Source: Acidobacteriota bacterium
GTDB taxonomy: Bacteria; Acidobacteriota; Thermoanaerobaculia; Multivoradales; Multivoraceae
Length of the DNA stretch: 64,000 nucleotides
Assembly (NCBI GenBank): GCA_003388555.1
Contig: QQVD01000006.1
Coordinates: 62,001-126,000, forward strand
Direction of reading: 5' to 3'
A program made the translations under genes and the position numbers. Under the pieces are notes generated by a model. It saw only the letters and a list, made by a program, of their open reading frames with translations. It was not told the DNA's origin and did not search any database. Below are positions 1-10,476 of the stretch, piece by piece (positions within the stretch are counted from its first letter, which is position 1; the number at the start of each line of letters is the position of its first letter).

Positions 1-9
1 ACTCCGGAG

Positions 10-846
10 ATGGCCTCGAGGCTGCCGGAGCCGCGCCAGGACCGGGCCGAGAGGCTCGATCAGCAGCTCGGCAGCGAAACGGCCGTCGCCGACGAGCTCA
101 CCGGCGACGAGCAGTCGGTCGAGCGCGTCGAGCAGGGCGAGGAGATCGAGCCGAGACCGCCGCGACCCGGCCTGCTGCGTCGGGTGCTGCTCGGGCTGCT
201 GCTCCTGCTGCTGGCGGCCGCGGCCTGGACCGTCCTCACCTGGCCCGACGTCGCGGCGCTGGCCGAAGAGGATCCCACGACCACGGCGTTCATCGAGCGC
301 GCCAAAGGGCGCGGCGGAGTGGCCTGGACCTGGGTGCCCGACCGGCGGATCTCCTGGCAGCTGCGCAAGGCGGTGGTGGCCGCCGAGGACGCCTCGTTCT
401 TCTCCCACGACGGCTTCGACGAGCACGAGATCCGCAAGGCGATCGACGAGGCCCTCGAAGGCGGCCGCGTGCGCGGCGCCTCGACGCTCACCCAGCAGCT
501 GGCCAAGAACCTCTGGCTGTCACCGTCGCGCAACCCGCTGCGCAAGCTGCGCGAGCTGGTCCTGACCCGCCAGCTCGAGAAGCACCTCGACAAGCGTCGC
601 ATCCTCGAGATCTACGTCAACGTGGCCGAGTTCGGCCCCGGCGTCTACGGCGCCGAGGCGGCGGCGAGAGAGTACTTCGGCGTCTCGGCGGCGAATCTCG
701 ACTCCGATCAGGCCGCTCGCCTCGCCGCGTCGCTGCCGTCGTCGACCTGGCACCCCGGCTCGCAGAGCGCCAACTACCGCGCCCACGTGCGCCGGGTGCG
801 CGAGCGCATGCGGCAGTACGGCTGGCTCGATCAGCTGGTGCGCTGA
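10..846 (+). CDS. mtgA: Monofunctional biosynthetic peptidoglycan transglycosylase
   Basis: A GT51 glycosyltransferase that polymerises lipid II into glycan strands at the outer face of the inner membrane. The 278-residue protein has an acidic N-terminal tail, one membrane anchor at about residues 56-77, and the GT51 domain from about 110. The family motif EDASFFSHDGF starts at 125 and contains the expected catalytic Glu126; RGASTLTQQLAKN lies at 155-167. There is no transpeptidase domain, so it is the monofunctional type rather than a class A PBP. The family is usually near 240 residues; the excess is the charged N-terminus. No well-spaced ribosome binding site precedes the ATG at 10, so the true start may lie before the window or further inside the gene. 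Confidence 0.9.
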   Translation: MASRLPEPRQDRAERLDQQLGSETAVADELTGDEQSVERVEQGEEIEPRPPRPGLLRRVLLGLLLLLLAAAAWTVLTWPDVAALAEEDPTTTAFIERAKGRGGVAWTWVPDRRISWQLRKAVVAAEDASFFSHDGFDEHEIRKAIDEALEGGRVRGASTLTQQLAKNLWLSPSRNPLRKLRELVLTRQLEKHLDKRRILEIYVNVAEFGPGVYGAEAAAREYFGVSAANLDSDQAARLAASLPSSTWHPGSQSANYRAHVRRVRERMRQYGWLDQLVR

Positions 847-924
847 GCGCGACCGACCCGGCGGATGCCGAGCGCCTCGACCAACGCCCCCACTCGAGAT
901 CCACCACCAGGAGGCTCACCCCCG

Positions 925-2298
925 ATGGCAGGCATGCGCGTCCCCCACACCCTGATCCTGCTGCTGGCGATGAACGCCGCGGCGCTGGTCCTCGCCTACG
1001 TGCTGCCGCAGGGCGCCTTCGAGCGGGTCGAGAAGGACGGCCGCGAGCAGGTCGTCGCCGGCACCTACGCGCCGCTCGAGGAGGCCGAGCGGGTGCATCC
1101 CCTGAGCCTCTTCACCGCGATCCCGCGCGGCTTCGCGGCGGCGCAGGAGATCATCTTCTTCGTCTTCCTGATCGGCGGCGCCTTCGCGGTGCTGCGCGCC
1201 ACCGGAGCGATCGACGCGATGATCGGCCGGCTGCTCGAGCACCTCGGCAGCCGCCCTCTGTGGTTCGTCGCCGGCGGCATGCTGGTGTTCTCGATCGGCT
1301 CGAGCACCATCGGCATGGCCGAGGAGTACATCCCGTTCGTGCCGGTGCTGCTGGCGCTGGCGATCGGCCTCGGCTTCGACGCGATCACCGCCATCGGCAT
1401 CCTCTGCGTCGGCTACGGGATCGGTTATGGCGCGGCGATCTTCAACCCCTTCACGGTGCTGATCGCGCAGGACATCGCCGAGGTGCAGCCGGCCTCCGGC
1501 ATGGGCTTCCGGATCGCCCTCTGGCTGGTGCTCATCGTGGTCGGCGTGCACCACGTCTACCGCTACGCGACCCGGGTGCGCGCCGATCCGGCGGCCAGCC
1601 TGGTCGCCGACGTCGAGCCGGATCCGAGCTGGCGGGTCACCGAGACGCGGGCTCTGGCCGGGCGCGACCTGCTGGTGCTGGGCCTGACCCTGGCGGCGAT
1701 CGCGCTGATCGTCTACGGCCTCAAGGAGCTGCACTGGTACGTGATCGAGATGGGTGCGGTGTTCCTCGGTCTCAGCATCGTGCTGGTGGTGCTGACCCGG
1801 ATGTCGGCCGATCACGCGGCGCGCGAGTTCTGCACCGGCGCCGCCGAGCTGACCACCACGGCGCTGCTGATCGGCTTCGCCCGCTCGATCCTGATCCTGC
1901 TCGAGGACGGGCAGGTGATCGACACGGTGGTGCACTACGTGTCGCAGCCGCTCGATGCCGCCGGCTCGATCGTCGCCGCGGTCGGCATGCTCTTCTTCCA
2001 GAGCCTGTGCAACCTGTTCATCCCCTCGGGCAGCGGTCAGGCCTACGTGACGATGCCGGTGATGGCGCCGATCGGCGATCTGGTCGGCGTCAACCGGCAG
2101 GTCGCCGTGCTGGCGTACCAGATAGGCGACGGCCTGACCAACATCCTGGTGCCCACCAACGCGGTGCTGGTCGGCATCCTGGCGATGGCTCGCATCCCCT
2201 ACGAGCGCTGGGTGCGCTTCGTCTTCCCGTTCATCCTCAAGGCACTGCTGGTCTGCGCCGTCGCCCTGGCGGTGGCGGTGCTGACCGGCTGGAGCTGA
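925..2298 (+). CDS. YfcC-family membrane transporter (ion transporter superfamily)
   Basis: A 457-residue polytopic inner-membrane protein of the YfcC type, related to C4-dicarboxylate and basic amino acid carriers. It has roughly 11-12 hydrophobic segments, a glycine-rich stretch around [17 protein letters not shown], and a C-terminal conserved region with [11 protein letters not shown] followed by [14 protein letters not shown], all typical of the superfamily. The ATG at 925 is chosen because AGGAGG at 909-914 lies ten bases upstream; the frame is open to 865 but those codons look non-coding. It sits between the transglycosylase and a secreted S9 peptidase, so uptake of peptide breakdown products is possible. 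That is inference; the substrate is not evident from sequence. Confidence 0.82.
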   Translation: MAGMRVPHTLILLLAMNAAALVLAYVLPQGAFERVEKDGREQVVAGTYAPLEEAERVHPLSLFTAIPRGFAAAQEIIFFVFLIGGAFAVLRATGAIDAMIGRLLEHLGSRPLWFVAGGMLVFSIGSSTIGMAEEYIPFVPVLLALAIGLGFDAITAIGILCVGYGIGYGAAIFNPFTVLIAQDIAEVQPASGMGFRIALWLVLIVVGVHHVYRYATRVRADPAASLVADVEPDPSWRVTETRALAGRDLLVLGLTLAAIALIVYGLKELHWYVIEMGAVFLGLSIVLVVLTRMSADHAAREFCTGAAELTTTALLIGFARSILILLEDGQVIDTVVHYVSQPLDAAGSIVAAVGMLFFQSLCNLFIPSGSGQAYVTMPVMAPIGDLVGVNRQVAVLAYQIGDGLTNILVPTNAVLVGILAMARIPYERWVRFVFPFILKALLVCAVALAVAVLTGWS

Positions 2299-2459
2299 TC
2301 GCTCCGGCACTCATGCTGCACCAGCGCCGCGTGACGGAGCGCGAAACATCCCCCGCGCCGCCGCCGTCCCGCAGCCATCTCCGTTCTCCGCCGCTCCGGC
2401 GCGGCCGCGCCCAGAAAGCCACCGACCCCGCGGCCCCACATCCAGAAAGGACCTGTCCC

Positions 2460-4583
<2,124 letters not shown>

Positions 4584-4617
4584 GTGCGCCGCGACGAGCG
4601 TCGAGACGAGGAGGACG

Positions 4618-5769
4618 ATGACGGACGATCGGGCGCCGGCCGATCCGCTGCGCGACAGCGAGCTGCCGCTGCGCGACGACCTCGTCGCCGGCCACGCCGC
4701 CGCGTGGCGCCACGTGGCGCGGTCCGGCGCCTGGTGGAACGGAGTCGAGCGGGTGGCGATCGCCGCCGCGACCCGCGACGCCTGGAGCTGCGCCGCCTGC
4801 GACCGGCGCGCCGCGGCCCTGTCGCCGGAGATCGAGGTCAGCGAGCACGGGCGCGGCGTGGCTCCTGAGCTGCAGGCGCACCTCGCCGAGCCGGTGGTCG
4901 ACGCCGTGCACCGGCTGGTGCGTGAGCCGGCACGGCTGTCGCGGCGCTGCAGCGAGCGCCTGTTCGCGTCCGGCGCGGTCTCGCCGGCCGCCTACGCCGA
5001 GCTGGTGGGCGTCGTCACCCAGGCGGTCTCGCTCGACGCCCTGCACCTGGCGCTCGGAATCGGCCCCGCGCCGCTCCCCGAGCCCGAAGGCGGCGAGCCG
5101 TCGCAGTACGAGCCGCAAGGCCTCGCGTGGGAAGACGCCTGGGTGCCGATGATCCTGCCCGCGAACCTCGGTGAGGCCGAGCGCGACCTCTACGGCGATC
5201 CCACCGGCAACGTGGTGCGCGCCCTCAGCGCGGTGCCCGACGAGGTGCGGGCGATGAAGGCGCTGTCGGCGGCGCAGTACATCGCCATCGAGCAGATGCG
5301 CGACTACGTCGGCGGCGAGCGGGTGGGCAGAGCCATCTCGCGCGCCCAGATGGAGCTGGTCGCCGGCCGGATCTCCGCCTTGCACGAATGCTTCTACTGA
5401 ACCAGCTCCCACGCGACGATGCTCCGGGTGAGCTCGCAGACGATGCAGGAGCGCTACGACGGTGCGGCGATCACCGGCGGGCGCGGCGCCGCGCCGACCG
5501 GCGTGCCCCACGGCGACGAGCTGCTCGCCTTCGCCGAGGCGGTGGTGGCGCGTGATGAACGGGCGATCGAGGAAGCCCGCGAGCGACTGATCGCCGCCGC
5601 CGGGCCGCGCGCCACGGTCGACGCCGCGGGCGTCATCGCCAACTTCCACCGCATGACCCGCATCGCCGACGGCACCGGCATCCCGCTCGACGAACGCATG
5701 CTGAAGGCGAGCGCGCCGGAGCGCGAGGCTCTCGGCATCGACGCCTTCGATCGACGCCGCCGGAGGTAG
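4618..5769 (+). CDS. Selenoprotein: carboxymuconolactone decarboxylase / AhpD-like peroxidase with CxxU motif (TGA at 5398-5400 read as Sec)
   Basis: The frame runs to an in-frame TGA at 5398-5400 and continues without interruption to TAG at 5767. Read through, it gives a 383-residue AhpD-like protein with Cys258-Phe-Tyr-Sec261 followed by TSSH (His265). This is where the family carries its redox-active CFYC-x3-H motif (ARVSALNECFYC-like consensus). The part after the TGA contains the usual C-terminal family signature, here IANFHRMTRIADGTGIP, so each half alone is an incomplete domain. The N-terminal half has its own CxxC at Cys58/Cys61 and looks like a second, diverged CMD repeat. A bSECIS-like hairpin lies just after the TGA. 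The start ATG at 4618 follows GAGGAGGA. The likely role is peroxide or disulfide reduction; the substrate is unknown. Stop-truncated annotation as two hypothetical genes is the probable automated outcome. Confidence 0.85.
5413..5437 (+). promoter_or_regulatory. Candidate bacterial SECIS hairpin downstream of the Sec codon
   Basis: Lower stem GCGA (5413-5416) pairs with TCGC (5434-5437), a four-base bulge CGAT (5417-5420) follows, and upper stem GCTC (5421-5424) pairs with GAGC (5430-5433), closing a five-base loop CGGGT. The loop has G at its second position and begins 24 bases after the TGA. These properties agree with what is known of bSECIS elements: a short apical loop with an early G about 16-37 nt from the UGA. 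A competing AGCTC/GAGCT pairing (5404-5408 with 5430-5434) exists. Confidence 0.6.
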
Positions 5770-5787
5770 CCGGCTGGGGGTCGACCG

Positions 5788-6873
5788 CTAGCTGCCATCG
5801 GCGAGCCGGTAGATCCGCTCGGCGTTGCGCCGCAGCAGCAGGTCCTTCGTGTCGTCGTCGAGATCCGCGATGAGCCGCTTGAAGGCGTTCCACAGCATCA
5901 CGTAGGAGCACGACAGCCGGTCGACCGGGAAGTTGCTCTCGAACAGGCAGCGCTCGGCGCCGAAGCGCCCCAGGCAGTGCTCGATCCAGGGGGCGATCGA
6001 GTCGCTGATCTCCTCGGAGCCCGGCGGCGCGTCCCGCAGGTGGAAGCCGAAGCCGTTGCGCGGCATCAGGATGCCGCCGAGCTTGCAGACCACGTTGGGC
6101 AGCGGCGCGACGGCGTCGATGCCGCGTCGCCAGCGGTCGAGCTCGCTCGTCGTGCGCGTCGCGGCGTAGGGGCCGATGCCGATCGGGCCGCCGCAGTGGT
6201 CGAGCACGAAGGTGGTGCCCGGCGTCGCGCGCACCAGCCCCTCCAGCCCCTCCTCGCCGGCGAGCTGGGTGTGGTACTGCCAGGTCTCGCAGAGCAGCCC
6301 CATCTCGCCGAGCAGCGCGGCGCCGCGCCGGAAATCGGGGCGGGCGTAGAGATCGCGCGGCGGGTCGGTGTGCGAGTTGGCCACCTCCGGGCTCGCGTCC
6401 CAGCCGGCGGCGTGACGGATACCGCGGAAGCGCCCACCGGCGAGGGCCAGGTGCTGCTCGAGCAGCGGACGTGCGGCATCGCCCAGGGTCAGATCGACGA
6501 AGCCGACGATGCCGCGCACCACGGCGCCGTCGGTGGCACCGGTGCCACCGGTGTCACCGCTTCCTCCGTCGTCGTCGCTGTCGCCAACACTCTCGCTCTC
6601 CGCAGCCACCGCCGCGACCGCCTCTGTCTCCCCCAGCGCCCGCTCGCTGGGCGTCCCCTCGTCGCGGTAGAACGCCGCACACTCGACGAACACGGTCGAG
6701 GTGACCCGGTGGCCCGACCCGGTGTCGGCGCGCAGCTCGTCGAGCATGTAGACGCTGTCCGGCCGCTGCCACAGGTGGTGGTGCGGATCGCACAGCGGCC
6801 GCTCGGGGTCGATCGCCGGCTCGACGACCTGATCGAGCCAGTCCTGGTGCTGACGTGGGTCTCGGCGGCTCAT
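5788..6873 (-). CDS. Amidohydrolase-2 family metal-dependent hydrolase
   Basis: A 361-residue TIM-barrel hydrolase of the amidohydrolase-2 group, which includes lactonases such as L-fuconolactonase and decarboxylases. DPHHHLW near residues 29-35 is the metal-binding HxH strand. LDHCGGPIG in the middle and FESNFPVD near residue 318 are the later barrel metal and active-site strands. A glycine/aspartate/threonine-rich low-complexity insertion sits around residues 92-118, after the first barrel strands, and is not a family feature. The gene converges on the selenoprotein gene with only 18 bases between the two stop codons. The sequence suggests a lactone or cyclic amide as substrate, but the specific one cannot be read from it. 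Confidence 0.82.
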   Translation of the reverse strand: MSRRDPRQHQDWLDQVVEPAIDPERPLCDPHHHLWQRPDSVYMLDELRADTGSGHRVTSTVFVECAAFYRDEGTPSERALGETEAVAAVAAESESVGDSDDDGGSGDTGGTGATDGAVVRGIVGFVDLTLGDAARPLLEQHLALAGGRFRGIRHAAGWDASPEVANSHTDPPRDLYARPDFRRGAALLGEMGLLCETWQYHTQLAGEEGLEGLVRATPGTTFVLDHCGGPIGIGPYAATRTTSELDRWRRGIDAVAPLPNVVCKLGGILMPRNGFGFHLRDAPPGSEEISDSIAPWIEHCLGRFGAERCLFESNFPVDRLSCSYVMLWNAFKRLIADLDDDTKDLLLRRNAERIYRLADGS

Positions 6874-7221
6874 GTCAGGAGTCTTTGGGATCGGAAGCGC
6901 TCTAGGTTACCGGCCTCGCGGCACCCTCGCGGAAAGGGTCGGAGCCGCAGTCGTCGACTCGAACGAACCACCTCTACCGAGGTCGTTGCCGGCTCACTTC
7001 CAATGATTCCGGACCCTCACCCGTGCGCCCTCCGACGGAAACGTCGAAGCGGACTCGAACTGCAGCTCGACGATCAGGTCGCGGCCGCGGATCGCGCCGA
7101 AGTTCACCGGGCGAAAGCAACCCTCGAGCGCGAGCGCGCGGCTGCTTGGGTCGTGCTCAACCAGGCCCATTGGACGCGAGAACGGTCGCCACTGTGATGA
7201 CTCTGATCTTGCAACGCGTGG

Positions 7222-7242
7222 ACCCCGGATCAAGTCCGGGGT
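7222..7242. repeat. Perfect 8-bp inverted repeat, first copy of an interspersed palindromic element
   Basis: ACCCCGGA, a five-base spacer TCAAG, then TCCGGGGT. It is embedded in the string GCGTGGA...GTCCGGGGTGACG, which recurs about 120 bases downstream. It resembles the short palindromic intergenic repeats common in high-GC proteobacterial and related genomes. There is no T-run, so a simple terminator role is unlikely. Confidence 0.6.
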
Positions 7243-7337
7243 GACGGATTTGGGGCGATGCGGCGACAGCAGGCCTCACTCTTCAGGAGTTGGCAACCAA
7301 TCCCATCTGCCATTGGCACGACACCTCGTACCGCGAG

Positions 7338-7370
7338 GCGTGGAGCCTGCGATCGAGTCCGGGGTGACGA
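7338..7370. repeat. Second, degenerate copy of the palindromic element
   Basis: GCGTGGA followed by a diverged left arm (GCCTGCGAT) and then an intact right half, GTCCGGGGTGACGA. It matches 7216-7247 at both ends, but the left arm no longer pairs with the right. It is therefore an eroded copy in the same orientation. Confidence 0.5.
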
Positions 7371-7574
7371 ATCAGCTGTCATCGCTAGACCAGTCAGTGC
7401 ACGCGGCGCGGCACGGCGCTCCACGGAATCCCTGCACCGTTGCGCCTCACAAAGGCGCGACCGGCGACTCCGATAGCATCGCACGCCACTCCCGTGCAAC
7501 GTGGCGCCCGCTCTCCTCTCCACCAGTTCACCACTGCCGGCGGGAGGCCCGGCGCCGAGGAAGGAGACGCGAGC

Positions 7575-7928
7575 ATGAGTCCATCCACCGAATCCACAGG
7601 CGACCACTCGGGATCCGCGAAGGGGACCGCGGCGGATCGCGGCGCCACCGTGGTCGCCGACCCCGACGCGGTCGAGCCGGCTCCCGAGGCAGCCGACAGC
7701 CAGAGCGCGCAGGGCGACGAGCTGCCGCCGGTGGTCATCGATCTGGGACGCACCAAGCGCAAGTGGGCCAAGCGGCTCAAGCGCGGCGAGGGCCCGCTGA
7801 TCGAGGAGATCGAGAGCGTCATCGAACAGGTCCGCGAAGAGCTGCACGACGAGCTCGGCGGACGCGAGCTGCTACCCGTCGTGGTGCTGTACGAGCGCAA
7901 GCCGAAGCGCAAGGGGCTGTTCGAATGA
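7575..7928 (+). CDS. Small conserved hypothetical protein (DUF6200-like)
   Basis: A 117-residue soluble protein of unknown function. Residues 1-50 are low-complexity, acidic and serine/alanine-rich. The conserved-looking core begins at PPVVIDLGRTKRKWAKRLKRG, then an amphipathic helix (about residues 75-95), then ELLPVVVLYERKPKRKG at the C-terminus. This layout (a VVxDLG-K/R-rich strand, a helix and a VVVxxxxKxKR strand) resembles the DUF6200 family as I remember it; I could not check the assignment. AAGGAGA at 7561-7567 supports the ATG at 7575. Its stop overlaps the next start as ATGA, so it is probably translated in coupling with the following two genes. Confidence 0.7.
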   Translation: MSPSTESTGDHSGSAKGTAADRGATVVADPDAVEPAPEAADSQSAQGDELPPVVIDLGRTKRKWAKRLKRGEGPLIEEIESVIEQVREELHDELGGRELLPVVVLYERKPKRKGLFE

Positions 7929-8338
7929 GCGACCAGGAACGCCGCAAGGACCGGGAAGCGACTCGCGAAGGCAAGAGCTACCGGGTGATCGTGGTCGAGC
8001 CCGAGGGCGTGCGCGCCGCCGACGAGGACGAGGGCCCCTCGAAGCGACGCAAGAGCGCCCGGCGGGCCGAGAACGCGGTGATCCGCGCCGCCGAGACCAG
8101 CGTGCAGGCGCTCGCCGACGGCATCGGCGCCTACCGCGAGGAGCGTGAGAAGGCGCGCGAGGAAGACCGCGACGACCGCATCGAGGAGGTCGCCATCCAC
8201 CTCGCCGAGGGCGTCGCCAAGTCGGTGGAGACCGCTTCCCAGGTACCGCGCGACCTGGCCAGGGACATGCCCCGCGACGAGGTCCGCCGCGCCATCCGCC
8301 GCGGCACCAAGGCGTTCCGCAAAGCCACCCGTCGGTGA
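7925..8338 (+). CDS. Hypothetical charged coiled-coil-prone protein
   Basis: A 137-residue protein with no family I recognise. After a short basic start there is a strand-like segment (KSYRVIVVEPEGV), then a long stretch of alternating Arg, Glu, Lys and Asp at about residues 35-90 that would form helices or a coiled coil. The helix at about 85-110 (VAIHLAEGVAKSVETAS) looks phasin- or apolipoprotein-like. The C-terminus is strongly basic. There is no signal peptide or membrane segment. It overlaps both neighbours by four bases (ATGA at 7925, GTGA at 8335). It therefore very likely works with the small DUF6200-like protein and the UbiB-like kinase; a membrane-surface or complex-assembly role is a guess. 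Confidence 0.65.
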   Translation: MSDQERRKDREATREGKSYRVIVVEPEGVRAADEDEGPSKRRKSARRAENAVIRAAETSVQALADGIGAYREEREKAREEDRDDRIEEVAIHLAEGVAKSVETASQVPRDLARDMPRDEVRRAIRRGTKAFRKATRR

Positions 8339-10416
8339 GCCGACCGTCCCGCGGCGCGCCGCGGCTGTTCGAGCGCAGCGACGGTCCCGACGCCGACTCG
8401 GAGGGAACGCTGCGCAGTGTCGAGCCGGCACGGGAGGGCGACGACGACGGCGCACCGCTCCGCGGCGACGCAGTGGCCGACGCGATCGCCGCCTGGCGGC
8501 GCGAGAGGACCCGGCGATCGGCCGAGAGGGCCCGCCCCGTGAGCGCCCACACCACCCGCGGGCGCCGCGCCGCTGCGAGCGCCGCCGGCAATGCCGACAG
8601 GGCCGGTGACGTCGTCAGGGCGCTGCCGCGACGCGAGCCGCTCTTCTTCGGCGCCGGCGTCGAGCGCACCGCGACCCCGCCGCTGCTCACCCGCAACCCG
8701 CCACGCGCCTCGCTCTTCGCGGTGCTCGCCCGCCTGGTGGTGTGGGCCTACGCCGGCCTGCTGCTGCTCTCGGGCCTGCTCTTCGATCTGCTGCGCGGAC
8801 GCAGCAGCGAATCGCGGCGGGCGCAAAGGGTGCGTCGAACCATCGAACGCCTCGGCGGCTCGTTCCTCAAGCTCGGCCAGCAGATGTCGATCCGCATCGA
8901 CCTGCTGCCCCTGTCGTACTGCGAGGAGCTTTCCAAGCTGCTCGACCGGGTGCCGGAGTTCCCCGCCGAGCAGGCGATCGCCATCGTCGAGCGCACCACC
9001 GGAGCGCCTCTCGCCGCGAGCTTCCGCGCCTTCGACCCCGAGCCGATCGGATCCGCGTCGCTCGCCTGCGTCTACCAGGCCGAGCTGCTCGACGGCACCG
9101 AGGTGGCGGTGAAGGTGCGGCGCCCCGGAATCGGGCGCAAGTTCGCCGCCGACTTCCGGGCTCTCGGCTGGCTCGTCGCACTGCTCGAGTTCCTCACCCT
9201 GGCGCGTCCCGGCCATCTGCAGGAGATGGTGCGCGACCTGCGCAAGATGTTCTACGAGGAGCTCGACTTCCGCCTCGAGGCGCGCAACACCGACCTCTTC
9301 CGCCGGCGCGTCGCGCGCTCGCGGCTGCGCTCGGTCACCGCGCCGCGCGTCTTCTTCGGGCTCTCGGGCGACGAGGTGCTGGTCACCGAGATGGTGCACG
9401 GCGTCTGGCTCTGGGAGCTGCTGGCAGCCCACGAGGGCGACGACCCCGAGGCCAAGCGCTACCTCGCCGAGCGCGACATCGATCCCGAGGTGGTGGCCAA
9501 GCGCCTCTTCCACTCCAGCCTGTTCGGCATCTTCGAGAACCTGATCTTCCACGCCGACCCGCACCCGGCGAACGTGGTGGTGCGCGACGGCGGCGAGGTG
9601 GTGCTGATCGACTTCGGCTCCTGCGGCACGTTCAACGAGTCGCAGGTGCGGGTGATGCGCCAGATGCACAGCTTCCAGTCCAAGGACGACTTCGGCGGCA
9701 TGGTGCAGTGCGTGCTGACCCTGCTCGAGCCGCTGCCGCCGATCGACGTCGACGCGCTGACCAAGGAGGCCGAGGAGATCATCAGCGACCAGGTGATGGC
9801 GATCCGCAGCCGCAACTCGGAGTGGTGGGAGCGCACCACGGCGGGGGTGTGGATCGGCTTCATGGGCGTGGTGCGCAAGTTCGGGGTGCACGTCAACCTC
9901 GACGTGCTGCGCATGATCCGCTCGACCCTGCTCTACGACACCCTGGCGGCGCGGCTCGACGAGAGCCTCGACATCTACGCCGAGTACCAGGAGTTCCGGC
10001 TGCGCTTCGCCAAGGACGCGCGCAAGCGCTTCGAGCGCCGGGTCGACCGGCTGCTCGAGCGCGGCCTCGACGACCGCTTCTACGAACGCCTGGAGGAGAT
10101 GTCGGACCTGCTGGAGCAGGTGGCCTACCGGGTGCAGCGCACCGTCGACTCGCCGGCGTACCACTTCTCTTCGCTGGCCGGCAAGGCCGGCTTCGCCGCC
10201 GAGACCTTCCTGCGCTGGGTCGTCGGCACCGCGGCGGTCGGCGCGGCGGTGGCGCTGGGCATCGCGGCGGTCCAGGTGGTGGGCCAGAGCAGCCTGCAGC
10301 CGGCCGCGCTGCTGCGCAGCCTGATCTCGAGCCCGCTCTTCCTCAGCGCCTCGACCCTGCTCCTGCTGCTCAACCTGAGGCGACTGATGGTGCGCTTCCG
10401 CGATGTCGACAGCTGA
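8335..10416 (+). CDS. ABC1/AarF/UbiB-family protein kinase-like ATPase
   Basis: A 693-residue member of the UbiB/ABC1 atypical kinase family. Known members support ubiquinone or isoprenoid-lipid metabolism at membranes and show ATPase rather than protein kinase activity. Visible features are the family motif KLGQQMSIRIDLLP near 178, the modified glycine/alanine loop GSASLACVYQAELLDG, Lys260 in VAVKVRRPG, the catalytic loop FHADPHPANVVV and the metal-binding VLIDFGSCG. Two hydrophobic segments close the C-terminus (about 630-680), as in other UbiB proteins. The first 130 residues are charged, not conserved-looking, and include one hydrophobic stretch near 135. GTG at 8335 overlaps the previous stop. 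Nothing nearby is a quinone biosynthesis gene, so a role in ubiquinone synthesis should not be assumed. Confidence 0.85.
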   Translation: MSRPSRGAPRLFERSDGPDADSEGTLRSVEPAREGDDDGAPLRGDAVADAIAAWRRERTRRSAERARPVSAHTTRGRRAAASAAGNADRAGDVVRALPRREPLFFGAGVERTATPPLLTRNPPRASLFAVLARLVVWAYAGLLLLSGLLFDLLRGRSSESRRAQRVRRTIERLGGSFLKLGQQMSIRIDLLPLSYCEELSKLLDRVPEFPAEQAIAIVERTTGAPLAASFRAFDPEPIGSASLACVYQAELLDGTEVAVKVRRPGIGRKFAADFRALGWLVALLEFLTLARPGHLQEMVRDLRKMFYEELDFRLEARNTDLFRRRVARSRLRSVTAPRVFFGLSGDEVLVTEMVHGVWLWELLAAHEGDDPEAKRYLAERDIDPEVVAKRLFHSSLFGIFENLIFHADPHPANVVVRDGGEVVLIDFGSCGTFNESQVRVMRQMHSFQSKDDFGGMVQCVLTLLEPLPPIDVDALTKEAEEIISDQVMAIRSRNSEWWERTTAGVWIGFMGVVRKFGVHVNLDVLRMIRSTLLYDTLAARLDESLDIYAEYQEFRLRFAKDARKRFERRVDRLLERGLDDRFYERLEEMSDLLEQVAYRVQRTVDSPAYHFSSLAGKAGFAAETFLRWVVGTAAVGAAVALGIAAVQVVGQSSLQPAALLRSLISSPLFLSASTLLLLLNLRRLMVRFRDVDS

Positions 10417-10476
10417 CGCCAGCGGCCAGGTCGCCGCTCTCGTCAGGCACCGTAGATCTCGGACGCCCTCGGACTC

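Larger units (their letters stand above)
6874..7574. other. Intergenic region without a convincing gene
   Basis: This 701-base stretch separates the amidohydrolase from the three-gene cassette. It has lower wobble-position bias than the surrounding genes and no tRNA-like cloverleaf that I can find. It contains two related palindromic repeat copies, listed separately. A 79-codon minus-strand frame (6994-7233) is open, but it has no ribosome binding site and no recognisable family, so I do not call it. The promoter for the downstream cassette should lie in the last 150 bases; I see no clear -35/-10 pair. Confidence 0.5.

Noticed and set aside
5419-5769. Independent 116-residue gene starting at ATG 5419
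   Set aside because: It has no RBS, begins within the AhpD/CMD active-site region, and is in frame with the upstream half. Sec read-through explains it better.
6994-7233. 79-codon minus-strand frame in the 700-base intergenic region
   Set aside because: No ribosome binding site, no family and weak codon bias; might be a remnant but cannot be supported.
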